Assembly: GCA_003151595.1 (NCBI GenBank)
Contig: PLXW01000057.1
Span: forward strand, 51,454 to 87,800
Direction of reading: 5' to 3'
DNA length: 36,347 bases
DNA from: Myxococcales bacterium
GTDB taxonomy: Bacteria; Myxococcota; Polyangia; Polyangiales; Polyangiaceae
The notes under the pieces are model-generated. The model ran no database searches. It was given only the letters and a program-made list of their open reading frames with translations, and was not told the DNA's origin. Position numbers and translations under genes: made by a program. Within the stretch, counting starts at the first letter, position 1. Each line of letters begins with the position of its first letter. Shown here one piece after another: positions 8,098 to 16,262 of this stretch.

Positions 8098-9005
8098 GCC
8101 TTCTTGACGGCGTGCCCGCCGAACTCGTTGCGAAGCGCCGACAGGACGCGCAGCGCGAACGAGTTGTCTTGCCGCGACGAGAAGCGCGCGAAGAGCGACG
8201 CTGCGATCGTCGGCACCGGCACGGCGTGCGCGATCGCTTCGTTCACCGTCCAGCGCCCTTCGCCCGAGTCATCGACCCACGCCTTCAGCTCCTTGAGCTC
8301 CGGGTCGCGGTTGAACGCGCGCTCGGCGAGCTCGCACAGCCACGAGCGCACGACGCTCCCGTGGTTCCACACCTTGGTGACCGTCCGCAGATCGATCCCG
8401 AATTCGCTCGCCTTCAGCAGCTCGAACCCTTCGGCGTACGCCTGCATCATCGCGTACTCGATCCCGTTGTGGACCATCTTGGTGAAGTGCCCCGCGCCGG
8501 CCTTGCCGAAGTAGCCGAGGCCGTCCTTCGGAGCGAGCGTGGTGAGCGCCGGCTCGCAGTGCTTGTAGGCGCTCTCATCGCCGCCGACCATGAGCGAGTA
8601 CCCGACCTCGAGGCCCCAGATGCCGCCGCTGGTGCCGGCGTCGAGGAAGCGAATCTTCTTCTCCGCAAGCTCGGCAGAGTGCCGCTGCGAGTCGTGGAAG
8701 TTCGAGTTGCCGCCGTCGATGATGATGTCGTTCGCGCTCATCATGCCGGCGAGCTGCTTGATGGTCTCTTCGGTGGCCTTGCCGGCCGGGACCATGACCC
8801 ACACGGCGCGCGGCGCGCTCAGCTTCTTCACGACGTCTTCGAGCGAGCTCGCTCCTTCGAACTTGCCGGTCTCGGGCGTCTCCTTCGCGATCTTGGCGAC
8901 GACGTTCGGATCGCGATCGAAGCCGACGACGTGATGGCCGCCGCCCATCAAGCGCTTCACCATGTTGCCGCCCATTTTCCCGAGTCCGACGAGTGCGATT
9001 TGCAT
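8094..9005 (-). CDS. gnd: 6-phosphogluconate dehydrogenase, short (GndA-like) type
   Basis: This enzyme decarboxylates 6-phosphogluconate to ribulose-5-phosphate. The 303-residue product starts MQIALVGLGKMGGNMVKRL (dinucleotide-binding loop). It continues with WVMVPAGKATEETI, IIDGGNSNFHD, the substrate loop DAGTSGGIWGLEVGYSLMVGG and the catalytic block HFTKMVHNGIEYAMMQAYAE. It is the short form (about 300 residues, against about 470 for the E. coli type), which in other bacteria is often NAD-preferring; coenzyme use cannot be read reliably here. The ATG at 9005 has a GGAGG about six bases upstream and heads the operon. An upstream extension to 9569 in the same frame lacks family similarity. 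The operon promoter should lie in 9006-9122, shared with the divergent hypothetical gene. Confidence 0.95.
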   Translation of the reverse strand: MQIALVGLGKMGGNMVKRLMGGGHHVVGFDRDPNVVAKIAKETPETGKFEGASSLEDVVKKLSAPRAVWVMVPAGKATEETIKQLAGMMSANDIIIDGGNSNFHDSQRHSAELAEKKIRFLDAGTSGGIWGLEVGYSLMVGGDESAYKHCEPALTTLAPKDGLGYFGKAGAGHFTKMVHNGIEYAMMQAYAEGFELLKASEFGIDLRTVTKVWNHGSVVRSWLCELAERAFNRDPELKELKAWVDDSGEGRWTVNEAIAHAVPVPTIAASLFARFSSRQDNSFALRVLSALRNEFGGHAVKKA

Positions 9006-9122
9006 GGATCCCTCCGCTGTTCCTGGCTGCTTCCGGCTGAACGAGGTGCCGAGGATACACGCGGTCAAGGCCTTGCGGAGCGGTCGCGCGTGTTTACGTT
9101 CTTCAGCTGGAGACAAGGCCCC

Positions 9123-9404
9123 ATGAGTGCGATTCACGCCACGAACAACATCCAGAACGCGCGACTGCTTGGCTTCGTCCAGGTCCAGGTCGGTCCGCAG
9201 ACGTTCGCGGTGCCGGTGCAGGCCGTTCACTTCGAGCGCGACGGTGAAACGCAGTCGCCGGCCGGCGGATTCTTCACGGAAGACGAGCCGGGGCAGTACG
9301 GGATCATCGTCGACGGCGACGCCTCGGACAGCGACGTGCAGCTGCAGATCCTCCGCGCGTCGCAGGACGCGGTGCGCCACATCTCGAAGAAGTTTCTCAA
9401 CTAG
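9123..9404 (+). CDS. Small hypothetical protein, 93 residues
   Basis: I do not recognise this protein. It begins MSAIHATNNIQNARLLGFVQ, has a beta-rich middle (VQVGPQTFAVPVQAVHFERDG), an acidic Gly/Asp turn region (DEPGQYGIIVDGDASDSD) and a helical C-terminus ending RHISKKFLN. There is no signal peptide or membrane span. The ATG at 9123 has GGAGA about nine bases upstream. It is transcribed divergently from gnd, and its stop codon lies inside a perfect inverted repeat. The balanced composition and the third-position GC bias of its frame support a real gene. The function is unknown. Confidence 0.62.
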   Translation: MSAIHATNNIQNARLLGFVQVQVGPQTFAVPVQAVHFERDGETQSPAGGFFTEDEPGQYGIIVDGDASDSDVQLQILRASQDAVRHISKKFLN

Positions 9405-9411
9405 AAACTTC
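9389..9411. terminator. Perfect 9-bp inverted repeat overlapping a stop codon
   Basis: GAAGTTTCT (9389-9397), a five-base loop and AGAAACTTC (9403-9411) form a perfect stem-loop that includes the TAG stop of the 93-residue gene. It is conspicuously AT-rich for this DNA and has no following T-tract. It could be a weak terminator, an mRNA 3' stabilising hairpin, or a protein-binding site. Confidence 0.4.
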
Positions 9412-9434
9412 ACGTCAGCCGCACGGATCGCGCG

Positions 9435-9776
9435 ATGATCGCGATCGCGATGAGCCTGCCGCCGATCACGATCGCCCATCCGCACGTCGAAGCGCGCGAC
9501 GATCTCCTGAGCGGGAGCCCGTGTGTTCGCGGCACGCGGATCCCGGTGCGACGGCTGTGGTCGTGGCATCGGAGAGGCGTGTCGGTGGAGACGCTGCTGA
9601 AGAGGTACCCGTCGCTGGGTCCGTCGAAGGTGCTCGACGCGCTGGCGTTCGCCTACGACAACACGGACCTCATCGAGGCCGATCTATCGCGCGAGCAAGC
9701 GCTCATCGGGCCCGCGGCGGACGCGGTGCCCGGCGCGATGAATCAGGAGAAGCTTCCCTTCAAGGGGCCGCGCTGA
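9435..9776 (+). CDS. DUF433-family small protein (VapB45-antitoxin-like)
   Basis: The 113-residue product carries the DUF433 core: SGSPCVRGTRIPVRRLWSWH, then SVETLLKRYPSLGPSKVLDALAFAYDN. This is a short winged/helix-turn-helix-like domain found in antitoxins of the VapBC45/DUF5615 type and in many orphan regulators. No PIN-like or DUF5615 toxin gene lies next to it; the 25 bases between its stop and the convergent marR gene hold nothing. The start is uncertain. ATG at 9435 or at 9450 are both possible and neither has a clear ribosome-binding site; the later one gives the more typical MSLPPITIAHP beginning. The role is unknown beyond the domain. Confidence 0.72.
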   Translation: MIAIAMSLPPITIAHPHVEARDDLLSGSPCVRGTRIPVRRLWSWHRRGVSVETLLKRYPSLGPSKVLDALAFAYDNTDLIEADLSREQALIGPAADAVPGAMNQEKLPFKGPR

Positions 9777-9800
9777 TCGCCCGTCGCGATCGCGCGCCGC

Positions 9801-10229
9801 TCACATCGCTTCGAGCGTCTTGGCCAGCGCCTCGAGCGCCTCGACGATCTTCGCCCGCTCGGCGCGCGGCAGGCGGTCGAGCACGGACATCATCGCGTGG
9901 AGCGACTCGGTGCCGCACGACTCGGCGGTGCGCTTTCCGCGCGGCGTGAGACGGATGTCCGTCTGACGCGCGTCGTCGGCGCCCTTCTTCCGCGTGATGT
10001 ACCCGGCGCGTTCGAGCCCCGCGAGGTTGCGGCTGGCGGTCGACGGGTCGATCCCGAGCGCGGTCGCGAGGAGCGACGTCGACAGAGCGCCGCGCTCCGC
10101 GATCAGCTGCAACGTCTCGGCTTGCTGCGGCGTCACGTCGCCGGCGCGCGCGCGCTCGCGACTGATGCGCCCGAGACCGCGGGCGACGATCTGTGCTGCG
10201 CGAGCGAACCTCTCTTGGTCGGCGGCCAT
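9801..10229 (-). CDS. MarR-family transcriptional regulator
   Basis: The 142-residue product has the MarR layout: an N-terminal dimerisation helix (residues 5-30), a winged helix-turn-helix with VTPQQAETLQLIAERGALSTSLLATALG, recognition helix IDPSTASRNLAGLERAGYI, the wing TRKKGADDARQTDIRLTPRGK, and a C-terminal dimerisation helix LPRAERAKIVEALEAL. MarR proteins usually repress themselves and a neighbouring divergent gene, with ligand- or oxidant-driven release. Here the divergent neighbour is a cytochrome c'-like gene. The ATG at 10229 has no clear Shine-Dalgarno. A small TGTA-CTC-TACA palindrome at 10241-10251 and a better one at 10307-10321 lie just upstream. There is one Cys in the C-terminal half (TAESCGTES), so simple OhrR-type two-Cys sensing is not obvious. 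Confidence 0.88.
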   Translation of the reverse strand: MAADQERFARAAQIVARGLGRISRERARAGDVTPQQAETLQLIAERGALSTSLLATALGIDPSTASRNLAGLERAGYITRKKGADDARQTDIRLTPRGKRTAESCGTESLHAMMSVLDRLPRAERAKIVEALEALAKTLEAM

Positions 10230-10306
10230 TTGGGGAGGGCTGTACTCTACAAGTTTGCGCCGCGCGTCAAGCGTGCCGTTCGTGCGACGACGAAATCACG
10301 CCGTGT

Positions 10307-10321
10307 TTTCGTTCAACGAAA
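10307..10321. promoter_or_regulatory. Perfect 15-bp palindrome, candidate MarR operator
   Basis: TTTCGTT-C-AACGAAA is a perfect inverted repeat with a one-base centre. It lies in the 240-base gap between the divergent marR and cytochrome genes, about 78 bases from the marR start and 149 from the cytochrome start. Its size and symmetry fit a MarR dimer site, but no binding can be shown from sequence. The rest of the gap holds an AT-richer stretch (GTGAATATTTTCC, around 10342-10355) that could be promoter DNA for the cytochrome gene. Confidence 0.38.
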
Positions 10322-10469
10322 CGCTGCCGCCAGAAACGTGCGCGTGAATATTTTCCAAACGTCGTCCGTCTCTCCGACAACAGAAGGGGCGCCCGAGAGG
10401 CAACGGCAGTCGCGAAAGCGGAGTGGTAGGCTCGCGCTCCTGAACTCATTCTCTGAGTGGAGGCCACGG

Positions 10470-10868
10470 ATGAACGGACGGATCGCTTTTGGGCTCATCG
10501 CGGGAATCGTTCTCGGCACGGCGGCCATCGCCGCGGCCCCCATGCCGGCGCAGGCCGACGACGCGACGTGCGGCACGAAAGAGAACCCGTGCCCGCTCCA
10601 GAAGTGGATGCGCCAGAACATGGCGTCGGCGATGTCGTCGGGCGACATGACGGCGCTCGGCGCGGCGTTCGACAAGGTCGCGAAGATCGCGCCCGACCCG
10701 AAGTGGAACGGCTCGGACGCGAAGGCGAGCTGGGACGCGATCGCGAAGGCAGGTCAAGCGGCGGCGAAGGCGAACGACGCCGCGGCCGTGAAGGCCACGT
10801 GCAAGACGTGCCACGACGCCTTCAAGGACAAGTACAAGGCGACGTACCGCATGAAGCCGGCCCCCTAG
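10470..10868 (+). CDS. Cytochrome c'-like periplasmic haem protein
   Basis: The 132-residue product starts with a Sec signal (MNGRIAFGLIAGIVLGTAAI, cleavage after about AQA, residue 29). It is then almost all helix and ends with one CKTCH haem-binding motif (Cys111, Cys114, His115) near the C-terminus, followed by KDKYKATYR. A single C-terminal CxxCH in a small four-helix protein is the layout of the cytochrome c'/c556 family, which binds gases or moves electrons in the periplasm. A second Cys pair (CGTKENPC, about residues 34-41) just after the signal is extra to the family and could form a disulfide. The ATG at 10470 has GGAGG about seven bases upstream. It is divergent from marR. Confidence 0.8.
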   Translation: MNGRIAFGLIAGIVLGTAAIAAAPMPAQADDATCGTKENPCPLQKWMRQNMASAMSSGDMTALGAAFDKVAKIAPDPKWNGSDAKASWDAIAKAGQAAAKANDAAAVKATCKTCHDAFKDKYKATYRMKPAP

Positions 10869-11016
10869 TCTCGGCCGCGACGCCTCGCGCATCCGTACGC
10901 GCGGCTGAACCGACGCATTCGTCGCGGCTCGGCCGAGCAATCGCGCGAGGATTGCTTCCCTCCGCGAATTTTGGCGCTAGGATGCCCGGCGATCGCACCG
11001 GAGCGCCGATCCTGCA

Positions 11017-11712
11017 ATGGCATCTTTCTGGGATTTTCCGACCAAGCCTGCACCGCACGACGGCACGTGCCGGATGTTTCAGAGCGACTTGATCGAGCGC
11101 TTCTCGCGCATCCATCCGTCGACGCCGTTCATCGCGTGGCTCCCCGTGATCGCCGTCATCCTCGCCCGCAGCGCGCTCCGTCACGACATCGCGTGGTGGG
11201 GGATCGTGCTGCTGTTCGCGGCTGGGGTGCTGGCGTGGACGTTCGCCGAGTACGTCCTGCATCGCTGGGTCTTCCACTGGATCGAAGACACCGCGGCCGG
11301 CCGGCGCATCCACTTCCTGCTTCACGGCGTGCACCACGACTTCCCGAGCGACAAGGGACGCCTCGTCATGCCGCTCGGGTTCAGCATCCCGCTCGGCATC
11401 CTGTTCTACGCGTTCTACGTCGGCGTCTTCGGCGCGCGCGGAGGTGAGCCGTTCTTCGCCGGCTTCGTCCTCGGCTACCTCATGTACGACGGCAGCCACT
11501 ACGCGATTCACCACTTCCGCATGCAGTCGCGCATCGGGCGGATGATCAAGAAGCACCACATGCTTCACCACCACGCCGATCACGACGGCGGGTTCGGTGT
11601 CTCGTCGCCGCTCTGGGATCACGTCTTCCGGACGCTCCCCGAAGCGAAGAAGCGCATGGGCGCCTCGACGAACATCCACTTCGGACGAACGGGCGAGCCC
11701 GGCTCGACCTGA
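11017..11712 (+). CDS. Fatty acid hydroxylase / sterol desaturase superfamily membrane enzyme
   Basis: The 231-residue product is a membrane di-iron oxygenase. It has two hydrophobic hairpins (about residues 38-80 and 122-160) and the His clusters HRWVFH, HFLLHGVHHDFP, HYAIHHF and KKHHMLHHHADHD, which together supply the eight or more ligands of the FA2H/Scs7 branch. The spacing of HxxHH after the first helix pair and the final HHxxHHH match that branch better than C-4 methyl sterol oxidases. The probable reaction is hydroxylation of a fatty acyl chain, for example in lipid A, ornithine lipids or sphingolipids, which are common in myxobacteria. The substrate cannot be fixed. The start has several in-frame choices; ATG at 11017 gives a family-like length, with ATG at 11074 as an alternative. 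Confidence 0.85.
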   Translation: MASFWDFPTKPAPHDGTCRMFQSDLIERFSRIHPSTPFIAWLPVIAVILARSALRHDIAWWGIVLLFAAGVLAWTFAEYVLHRWVFHWIEDTAAGRRIHFLLHGVHHDFPSDKGRLVMPLGFSIPLGILFYAFYVGVFGARGGEPFFAGFVLGYLMYDGSHYAIHHFRMQSRIGRMIKKHHMLHHHADHDGGFGVSSPLWDHVFRTLPEAKKRMGASTNIHFGRTGEPGST

Positions 11713-11751
11713 GCGGTCGACCCGAGACTGCCGCGTCGCGTCCGATTCGGA

Positions 11752-11955
11752 TTACTTGTTCGCCGCGACGGTGAGCGGAGCTTGCGGCGCGGCCGGGACG
11801 TCGAGCCGAGGCATCGGCGCGTGGGCGAGCGTCACGCCGTTGACGTGACCGTTGAGCATCGCGCCTGCGCGTTGCCCCACCAGAAACGCCATCGAGCCAC
11901 CAATCAAAGAGAAGGTAAGAACCGCAAGCCACCGTCGGGACGTCGTGCTCTGCAT
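11752..11955 (-). CDS. Small single-span membrane protein, 67 residues
   Basis: The product has a short basic N-terminus (MQSTTSRRW), one hydrophobic span (LAVLTFSLIGGSMAFLVGQ, residues 10-28) and an Ala/Pro-rich tail ending VAANK. The ATG at 11955 is preceded by AAAGGAG with eight-base spacing, a strong ribosome-binding site that decides this start over the upstream extension of the frame to 12180. It could be an anchored or secreted small envelope protein. I find no family. It is convergent with the fatty acid hydroxylase gene, 39 bases apart. Confidence 0.6.
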   Translation of the reverse strand: MQSTTSRRWLAVLTFSLIGGSMAFLVGQRAGAMLNGHVNGVTLAHAPMPRLDVPAAPQAPLTVAANK

Positions 11956-12222
11956 TGCCGACTCTCCTTTGTTGGGTTGAAGGTTCCGTCCTCGTGTCGT
12001 GCTTAAAACGGTACGCCTCATTCTTTCGTGGGCCCGCGAATTCGTGAGCTCGTTACGGGGGATTTCAACGGACGCGTAAAGCAGCATGTGTGCCGCACGC
12101 GCCTGGATCCGTGGCGGATCATGTGCGTGCGCAAGAGCGCCACGATCCTCCGCGCCTCCGCGCGAGAGGTGATGACTCACGAGGGGGCGACGATGGTAGG
12201 TTCGAGGGAGGAGATCGGTGAC

Positions 12223-12657
12223 ATGAGCGAAGCCCCCTTTGGAAGAGACGTGTTCATCGCGCTCGCGGCCGTAGCATGGGCCGACGGCACGCTCGACCCC
12301 GACGAGGCCGACGCCATCGTGCGCGCCGCGGTCGATCTGGGCGTGGAGCTCGACGAGATCGCGGCCATCGAAGAGGCCACGCGGGTCGCCGTCCCCCTGA
12401 GCAAGATCGACAAGGCAGCGCTCTCGAAGGACGACCGCCTGTTCGTCTACGCCATCGCCACCTGGATTACCCAGCTCGACGGAAAGGTCACCGACGAGGA
12501 ATCGAGCACGCTGACCAGCCTCGCCGAGTTGCTCGAGATCCCCGAACGCGCCCGCGCCAACGCTGAAAAGCGGGCGGCCGAGGTCGCTGCGATGCCGGAG
12601 GGGGACCGCCCCGCGAGGTACGATCTCGACAAGCTCCGCGCTCTCTTGCGGGCGTAA
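12223..12657 (+). CDS. TerB-like (tellurite resistance B fold) cytoplasmic protein
   Basis: The 144-residue all-helical product has two acidic helix-loop motifs, AWADGTLDPDEADAI and TQLDGKVTDEES, spaced as in TerB/DUF533-type domains, where the Asp/Glu residues can bind metal. In between is a hydrophobic helix FVYAIATWI. No other ter genes lie nearby, so a tellurite role is not implied; stand-alone TerB domains are common in Myxococcota with unknown roles. ATG at 12223 follows GAGGAG by about nine bases. An earlier ATG at 12193 (adding ten residues) is the alternative. A run of seven T (12668-12674) follows the stop without a convincing stem. The next gene, the large kinase, starts 68 bases later. 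Confidence 0.7.
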   Translation: MSEAPFGRDVFIALAAVAWADGTLDPDEADAIVRAAVDLGVELDEIAAIEEATRVAVPLSKIDKAALSKDDRLFVYAIATWITQLDGKVTDEESSTLTSLAELLEIPERARANAEKRAAEVAAMPEGDRPARYDLDKLRALLRA

Positions 12658-12725
12658 CGCGCTAGTCTTTTTTTAGTTGTCCCGGAAGCTTCGAACGCCT
12701 TCGCGTCTTGTGTAGTTCCTGAGCC

Positions 12726-15700
12726 ATGAGCCAAGAGGGCGAGAAAGAACCGGACTCCTCGAGCGTCGCGCCGCCTGCGCCCGCGAGCGAGATCGGGTCC
12801 ATCCTCGCGCTGCGGTACGAGGTCGTGCGCGAGCTCGGCCGCGGCGGGATGGGCGTCGTCTATCTCTGCCGCGACCTGGTGACGAGCGAACGTGTGGCGT
12901 TGAAGCGTCTCCGATCGCCCGAGGAGGCGAAAGGGAACCGCCCGGAAGAGCAGTGGTGGTTCCAGCAAGAGGCGCGCGCGGTCGCGTCGCTCGACCATCC
13001 GACGATCGTTCGAGCGCGTGACTTCGGCACGCTGGCCGACGGGTCGCCGTACCTGGCGATGGATGCGCTCCCCGGGCGAAGCGTCCACGAGTGGATGCAC
13101 ACGACGACGCTGCCGTGGTCGGTGATCTGGGCGATCGTCGATCAAGCGCTGGCGGGCCTCGCGCATGCGCACGCGCGCGGCGTCATTCACGGCGACCTGA
13201 AGCCGAGCAACCTGATGCTCGATCTGGCGAGCACCTCGCGCGGTCCGCGCGTCTACATCCTCGACCTCGGGCTCGCGTGGCTGCGGCAGCAACGCCACGA
13301 CTCGCGTCTCGACGGCTCTCCCGCGCCCGAGCTCGCGCTCCACGCCGGCGCAGGGACGGTGGGGTGGGTCGCGCCCGAGCAGATCCGGAAGCTCGCGCCG
13401 CACGTGGGTCCGGCGACGGACATCTACGCGCTGGGGTGCATCGTCTACCGGATTCTCACCGGCAAAGAAGTGTTCGAAGGGAACGCGCAGGACGTCCTTC
13501 GCGCGCACAAGCGCACGGTGGTGCCGCCGCCGCGCTTGCCCGACGGCGTGCCGATGGGGGTCGCGCCGTACGTGGTGCGGCTGCTCGCGAAGAAGCCGTG
13601 GCAGCGGTGGGAGTTCGCGGCCGACGCGCGTCGGGCGTGGATGCTCTACCGCCCGGCGCACGCGCCGACGCTCGAAGAGACGGTGACCGGTCCGACGACG
13701 TCGCGCCCGCCCCCTCCGTCGCAGGCCGCGGCGGTGGTCGCTGCGAAGTCGCTCGCGGCGGGGATCATGTCGATGCGCCCGTCGCCGATGATCGCGCGCG
13801 ACGAAGAGCGCGCGCAGCTGACGGCGCTGGTCGACGAAGTGGTCTCGGGGACCGGCGCGACGCACAGGATGCTGGCGATGATCGGCGAAGCCGGCGTCGG
13901 CAAGAGCCGCCTCGCGGAGTGGCTCAGCGAGCAGGTGCACGAGACCGCGAAGATGGTCCCGATGCGCGCACGCTACGGCCGCACGCCGTCGCCGCTCGAC
14001 GGCGTGACCGGCGCGGTGAACAACCACTTCGGCCTCGAAGGGGCCGATCGCGCGCTCGTCGAGCAGACGCTCATCAATCGATGGGAGGTCGGCAAGGACG
14101 ACGACGAGGCGCTGTCGTGGGTCGCGGCCGCCGCCGAGTGGCTCCGCCCGACGCCGCCAGGGACGATGCCTCCGCTGGGGCCGTCGGGGAAACGCTTCGT
14201 GCTCGACACGGCCGAGATTCGTGCGGTCGTCGTGCGCCGCATCCTGGAGAAGATCGGGAACGAGCGACCGATCCTGATGTGGTTCGACGACCTGCACTAC
14301 TCGTCGGCCAGCACGTTCGAGATGCTCTCGCGCCTCCATCGCGACGCGCCGAAGCTCCGCATCTTGCTCATCGCCACGGCGCGGAGCGAGACGCTCGAGA
14401 CCGACCTCGACGCCGCGCTTCGCATGGAGTCGCTGCGCGCGGAGTGGAACGGGCGCGTGATCGATCTGAAGCCGCTGGGGGAAGGGGAGACCGAGTCGCT
14501 CCTTCGCGCCACGCTGCCGCTTCACGACGACGCCGTCGCGCGCGGGATTTCGCAGAGCCGCGGCAACCCGCTCTTCGCGCTGCAGCTGCTCCACGCGTGG
14601 GCCGGCGGCGGGTACTTGAAGATGGAGCACGGGCGGTACCGCGTGCCCGACGACGCGCTCGAAGGGCGCGCCATCACGACCGCCGAGCTGTGGGACGAAC
14701 GCCTGCGCGCGGTGCCGACGAGCCTGCGTGAAGCGGCGTATGCGGCCGCGGCGATCGGCGACGACGTGCGAGGCGAAGTGCTGAAGACGCTGGTGGGCGC
14801 GCTGGGGATGGACCCGCGCGACGCGCTGCTGGCGCTGACGCGCGCGCAGATCCTGCTGCCCGCCGGGAACGACCAGTTCCGCTGGCCGCACGCGCTCCTT
14901 CAAGAGCACCTGCTCGCGCGCCTTCACGAACGCAACGACGCGCCGGCGATCTTCCGGCTCGCCGCCAACGCGCTCGCCAAGCACCCGGCCGTGGGCTCGC
15001 GCCGCGTGATGAAGCACCGCGTGACGAACCTCCTCCGCGCCGGAGACGACGACGTCGCCGCGCAGCTGATGTTCCGGTTCATCGAGGGGTCGTGGCGGCG
15101 CGGTCGCGACACGGCAGCGACGCTGCGCGATCTCGAGCTGCTCGAAGGGCGCGTGAGCGGGCTCGCGGCGGCGGAGTACGCGTACTGGCGCTCCGAAGCG
15201 CTCCGCCACACGGGTCGCTTCGAGGAAGCGCGCGAGCAGGCGGAGGCGTCGCGTCGCGCGTTCGAGCACGCGGGCGACAGGCGACGCGAAGCGCACGCGT
15301 TGCGCCTCCTGGGGCACATCGCGTCCGACCTGGGGGCGCCGGCGCAAGGGCGGCTGCAGGTCGCGCAGGCGATGTCGTACTTCGAGCAGCTCCACGACGA
15401 AGCGGGGCGCGCGCAGGCGATGGTCGTGCTCGGCGAGATCGATTACCTGCTCGGCGAGCACGCCCGCGCGCGCGAGATGCTCAGCGAGGCGGCGGCGCGG
15501 TGCAACGCGCTGGGCGATTCGCTCGGGCGCGCGCAGTGCCTCATCTTGCAGGCCATGATCGCCACGGCGGTCGGCGGGTTCCAGCGGGCGCGCGAGCTCC
15601 TGATGGAGTCGCGGCAGGAGTTCGACAACATCGGTTACCGCCTCGGCATCGCGCAGTGCGACACCGTGCTGGGGCACGCGGACCATCGCGCGTTCGAGAT

Positions 15701-16262
15701 GGATCGCGCGCGCGTCCGTGCGCTGGCGGCGCGCGCGGCGTTCCGCGAGCTGCAGAACCCGCGCGGCGAGGCGGCGTGCGAGCGCTTGCTGTCGATGATC
15801 GCGATCGACACCGACGACTTCGCGGCCGCCCAGGCCCACGCGCTCATCACGCAGAAGCTCTTCGACAAGCTGCAAGACCCGTGGGGCGAGCTGGAGTCGA
15901 AGCTGCTGCTCGCGCAGATTGCGCTGGCGCGCGAAGCTCCGGAGGCGGCGCGGCTCGTGGCCGAAGGGGAGCAGATCGTGCTCGACGAAGCGGAGCCGCG
16001 GCAGCACCGCCACCTGACGAACGCCTGGCTCGCGCAGCGGCAATCGCGGTGGAGCGACGCGGCGGCGGAGATCGATCGCGCGCGCGCGGCCTTCGGCGAC
16101 AAGGCGCGCTGCGGAGACCACACGCCGCACCTCCTCACGCGCTTCACCAAGCTCCAGTGGGTCGGCCCGGCGGCGGCGAAGATCGACACATGGATGCAGG
16201 TCATCGAGCGGCAGGCCGCCGGCGCGCCGACGAGCGATCAGATGCCCGTGCGAGCGGGGTGA
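12726..16262 (+). CDS. Ser/Thr protein kinase fused to AAA-type ATPase and TPR region
   Basis: This 1178-residue cytoplasmic signalling protein has three parts. An N-terminal Hanks-type kinase (residues about 30-305) shows the glycine loop LGRGGMG, VALKRL with Lys60, catalytic-loop HGDLKPSN (155-162), the metal-binding DLG (180-182) and GWVAPEQI. A Pro-rich linker follows (about 320-350), then an AAA/ORC-like ATPase with P-loop GEAGVGKS (Lys393) and Walker B ILMWFDDLH (Asp521-522). A helical TPR-like region (about 815-1150) follows. The layout resembles the kinase-AAA_16-TPR regulators frequent in myxobacteria, akin to MalT/STAND signal proteins. HGD replaces HRD and DLG replaces DFG; both are tolerated in active bacterial kinases. 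The loop Arg is missing, so activation-loop phosphorylation may not be needed. It stands alone. Confidence 0.9.
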   Translation: MSQEGEKEPDSSSVAPPAPASEIGSILALRYEVVRELGRGGMGVVYLCRDLVTSERVALKRLRSPEEAKGNRPEEQWWFQQEARAVASLDHPTIVRARDFGTLADGSPYLAMDALPGRSVHEWMHTTTLPWSVIWAIVDQALAGLAHAHARGVIHGDLKPSNLMLDLASTSRGPRVYILDLGLAWLRQQRHDSRLDGSPAPELALHAGAGTVGWVAPEQIRKLAPHVGPATDIYALGCIVYRILTGKEVFEGNAQDVLRAHKRTVVPPPRLPDGVPMGVAPYVVRLLAKKPWQRWEFAADARRAWMLYRPAHAPTLEETVTGPTTSRPPPPSQAAAVVAAKSLAAGIMSMRPSPMIARDEERAQLTALVDEVVSGTGATHRMLAMIGEAGVGKSRLAEWLSEQVHETAKMVPMRARYGRTPSPLDGVTGAVNNHFGLEGADRALVEQTLINRWEVGKDDDEALSWVAAAAEWLRPTPPGTMPPLGPSGKRFVLDTAEIRAVVVRRILEKIGNERPILMWFDDLHYSSASTFEMLSRLHRDAPKLRILLIATARSETLETDLDAALRMESLRAEWNGRVIDLKPLGEGETESLLRATLPLHDDAVARGISQSRGNPLFALQLLHAWAGGGYLKMEHGRYRVPDDALEGRAITTAELWDERLRAVPTSLREAAYAAAAIGDDVRGEVLKTLVGALGMDPRDALLALTRAQILLPAGNDQFRWPHALLQEHLLARLHERNDAPAIFRLAANALAKHPAVGSRRVMKHRVTNLLRAGDDDVAAQLMFRFIEGSWRRGRDTAATLRDLELLEGRVSGLAAAEYAYWRSEALRHTGRFEEAREQAEASRRAFEHAGDRRREAHALRLLGHIASDLGAPAQGRLQVAQAMSYFEQLHDEAGRAQAMVVLGEIDYLLGEHARAREMLSEAAARCNALGDSLGRAQCLILQAMIATAVGGFQRARELLMESRQEFDNIGYRLGIAQCDTVLGHADHRAFEMDRARVRALAARAAFRELQNPRGEAACERLLSMIAIDTDDFAAAQAHALITQKLFDKLQDPWGELESKLLLAQIALAREAPEAARLVAEGEQIVLDEAEPRQHRHLTNAWLAQRQSRWSDAAAEIDRARAAFGDKARCGDHTPHLLTRFTKLQWVGPAAAKIDTWMQVIERQAAGAPTSDQMPVRAG

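Noticed and set aside
6673..8514. A 613-codon plus-strand open frame across zwf and gnd
   Set aside because: The opposite strand encodes complete, motif-rich Zwf and Gnd; this frame is Arg/His/Val-rich without domains.
12223..12657. A tellurite-resistance (ter) operon
   Set aside because: Only a stand-alone TerB-like domain is present; no terA, terC, terD or terZ genes flank it.
12661..12680. A terminator or promoter at the seven-T run before the kinase gene
   Set aside because: No stable stem precedes the T-run and no paired promoter boxes are evident at a usual spacing.
12447..16130. A 1227-codon minus-strand open frame opposite the kinase gene
   Set aside because: It is Arg-rich, lacks motifs and mirrors the well-supported kinase/ATPase/TPR gene; long antisense frames are common in DNA this rich in GC at third positions.
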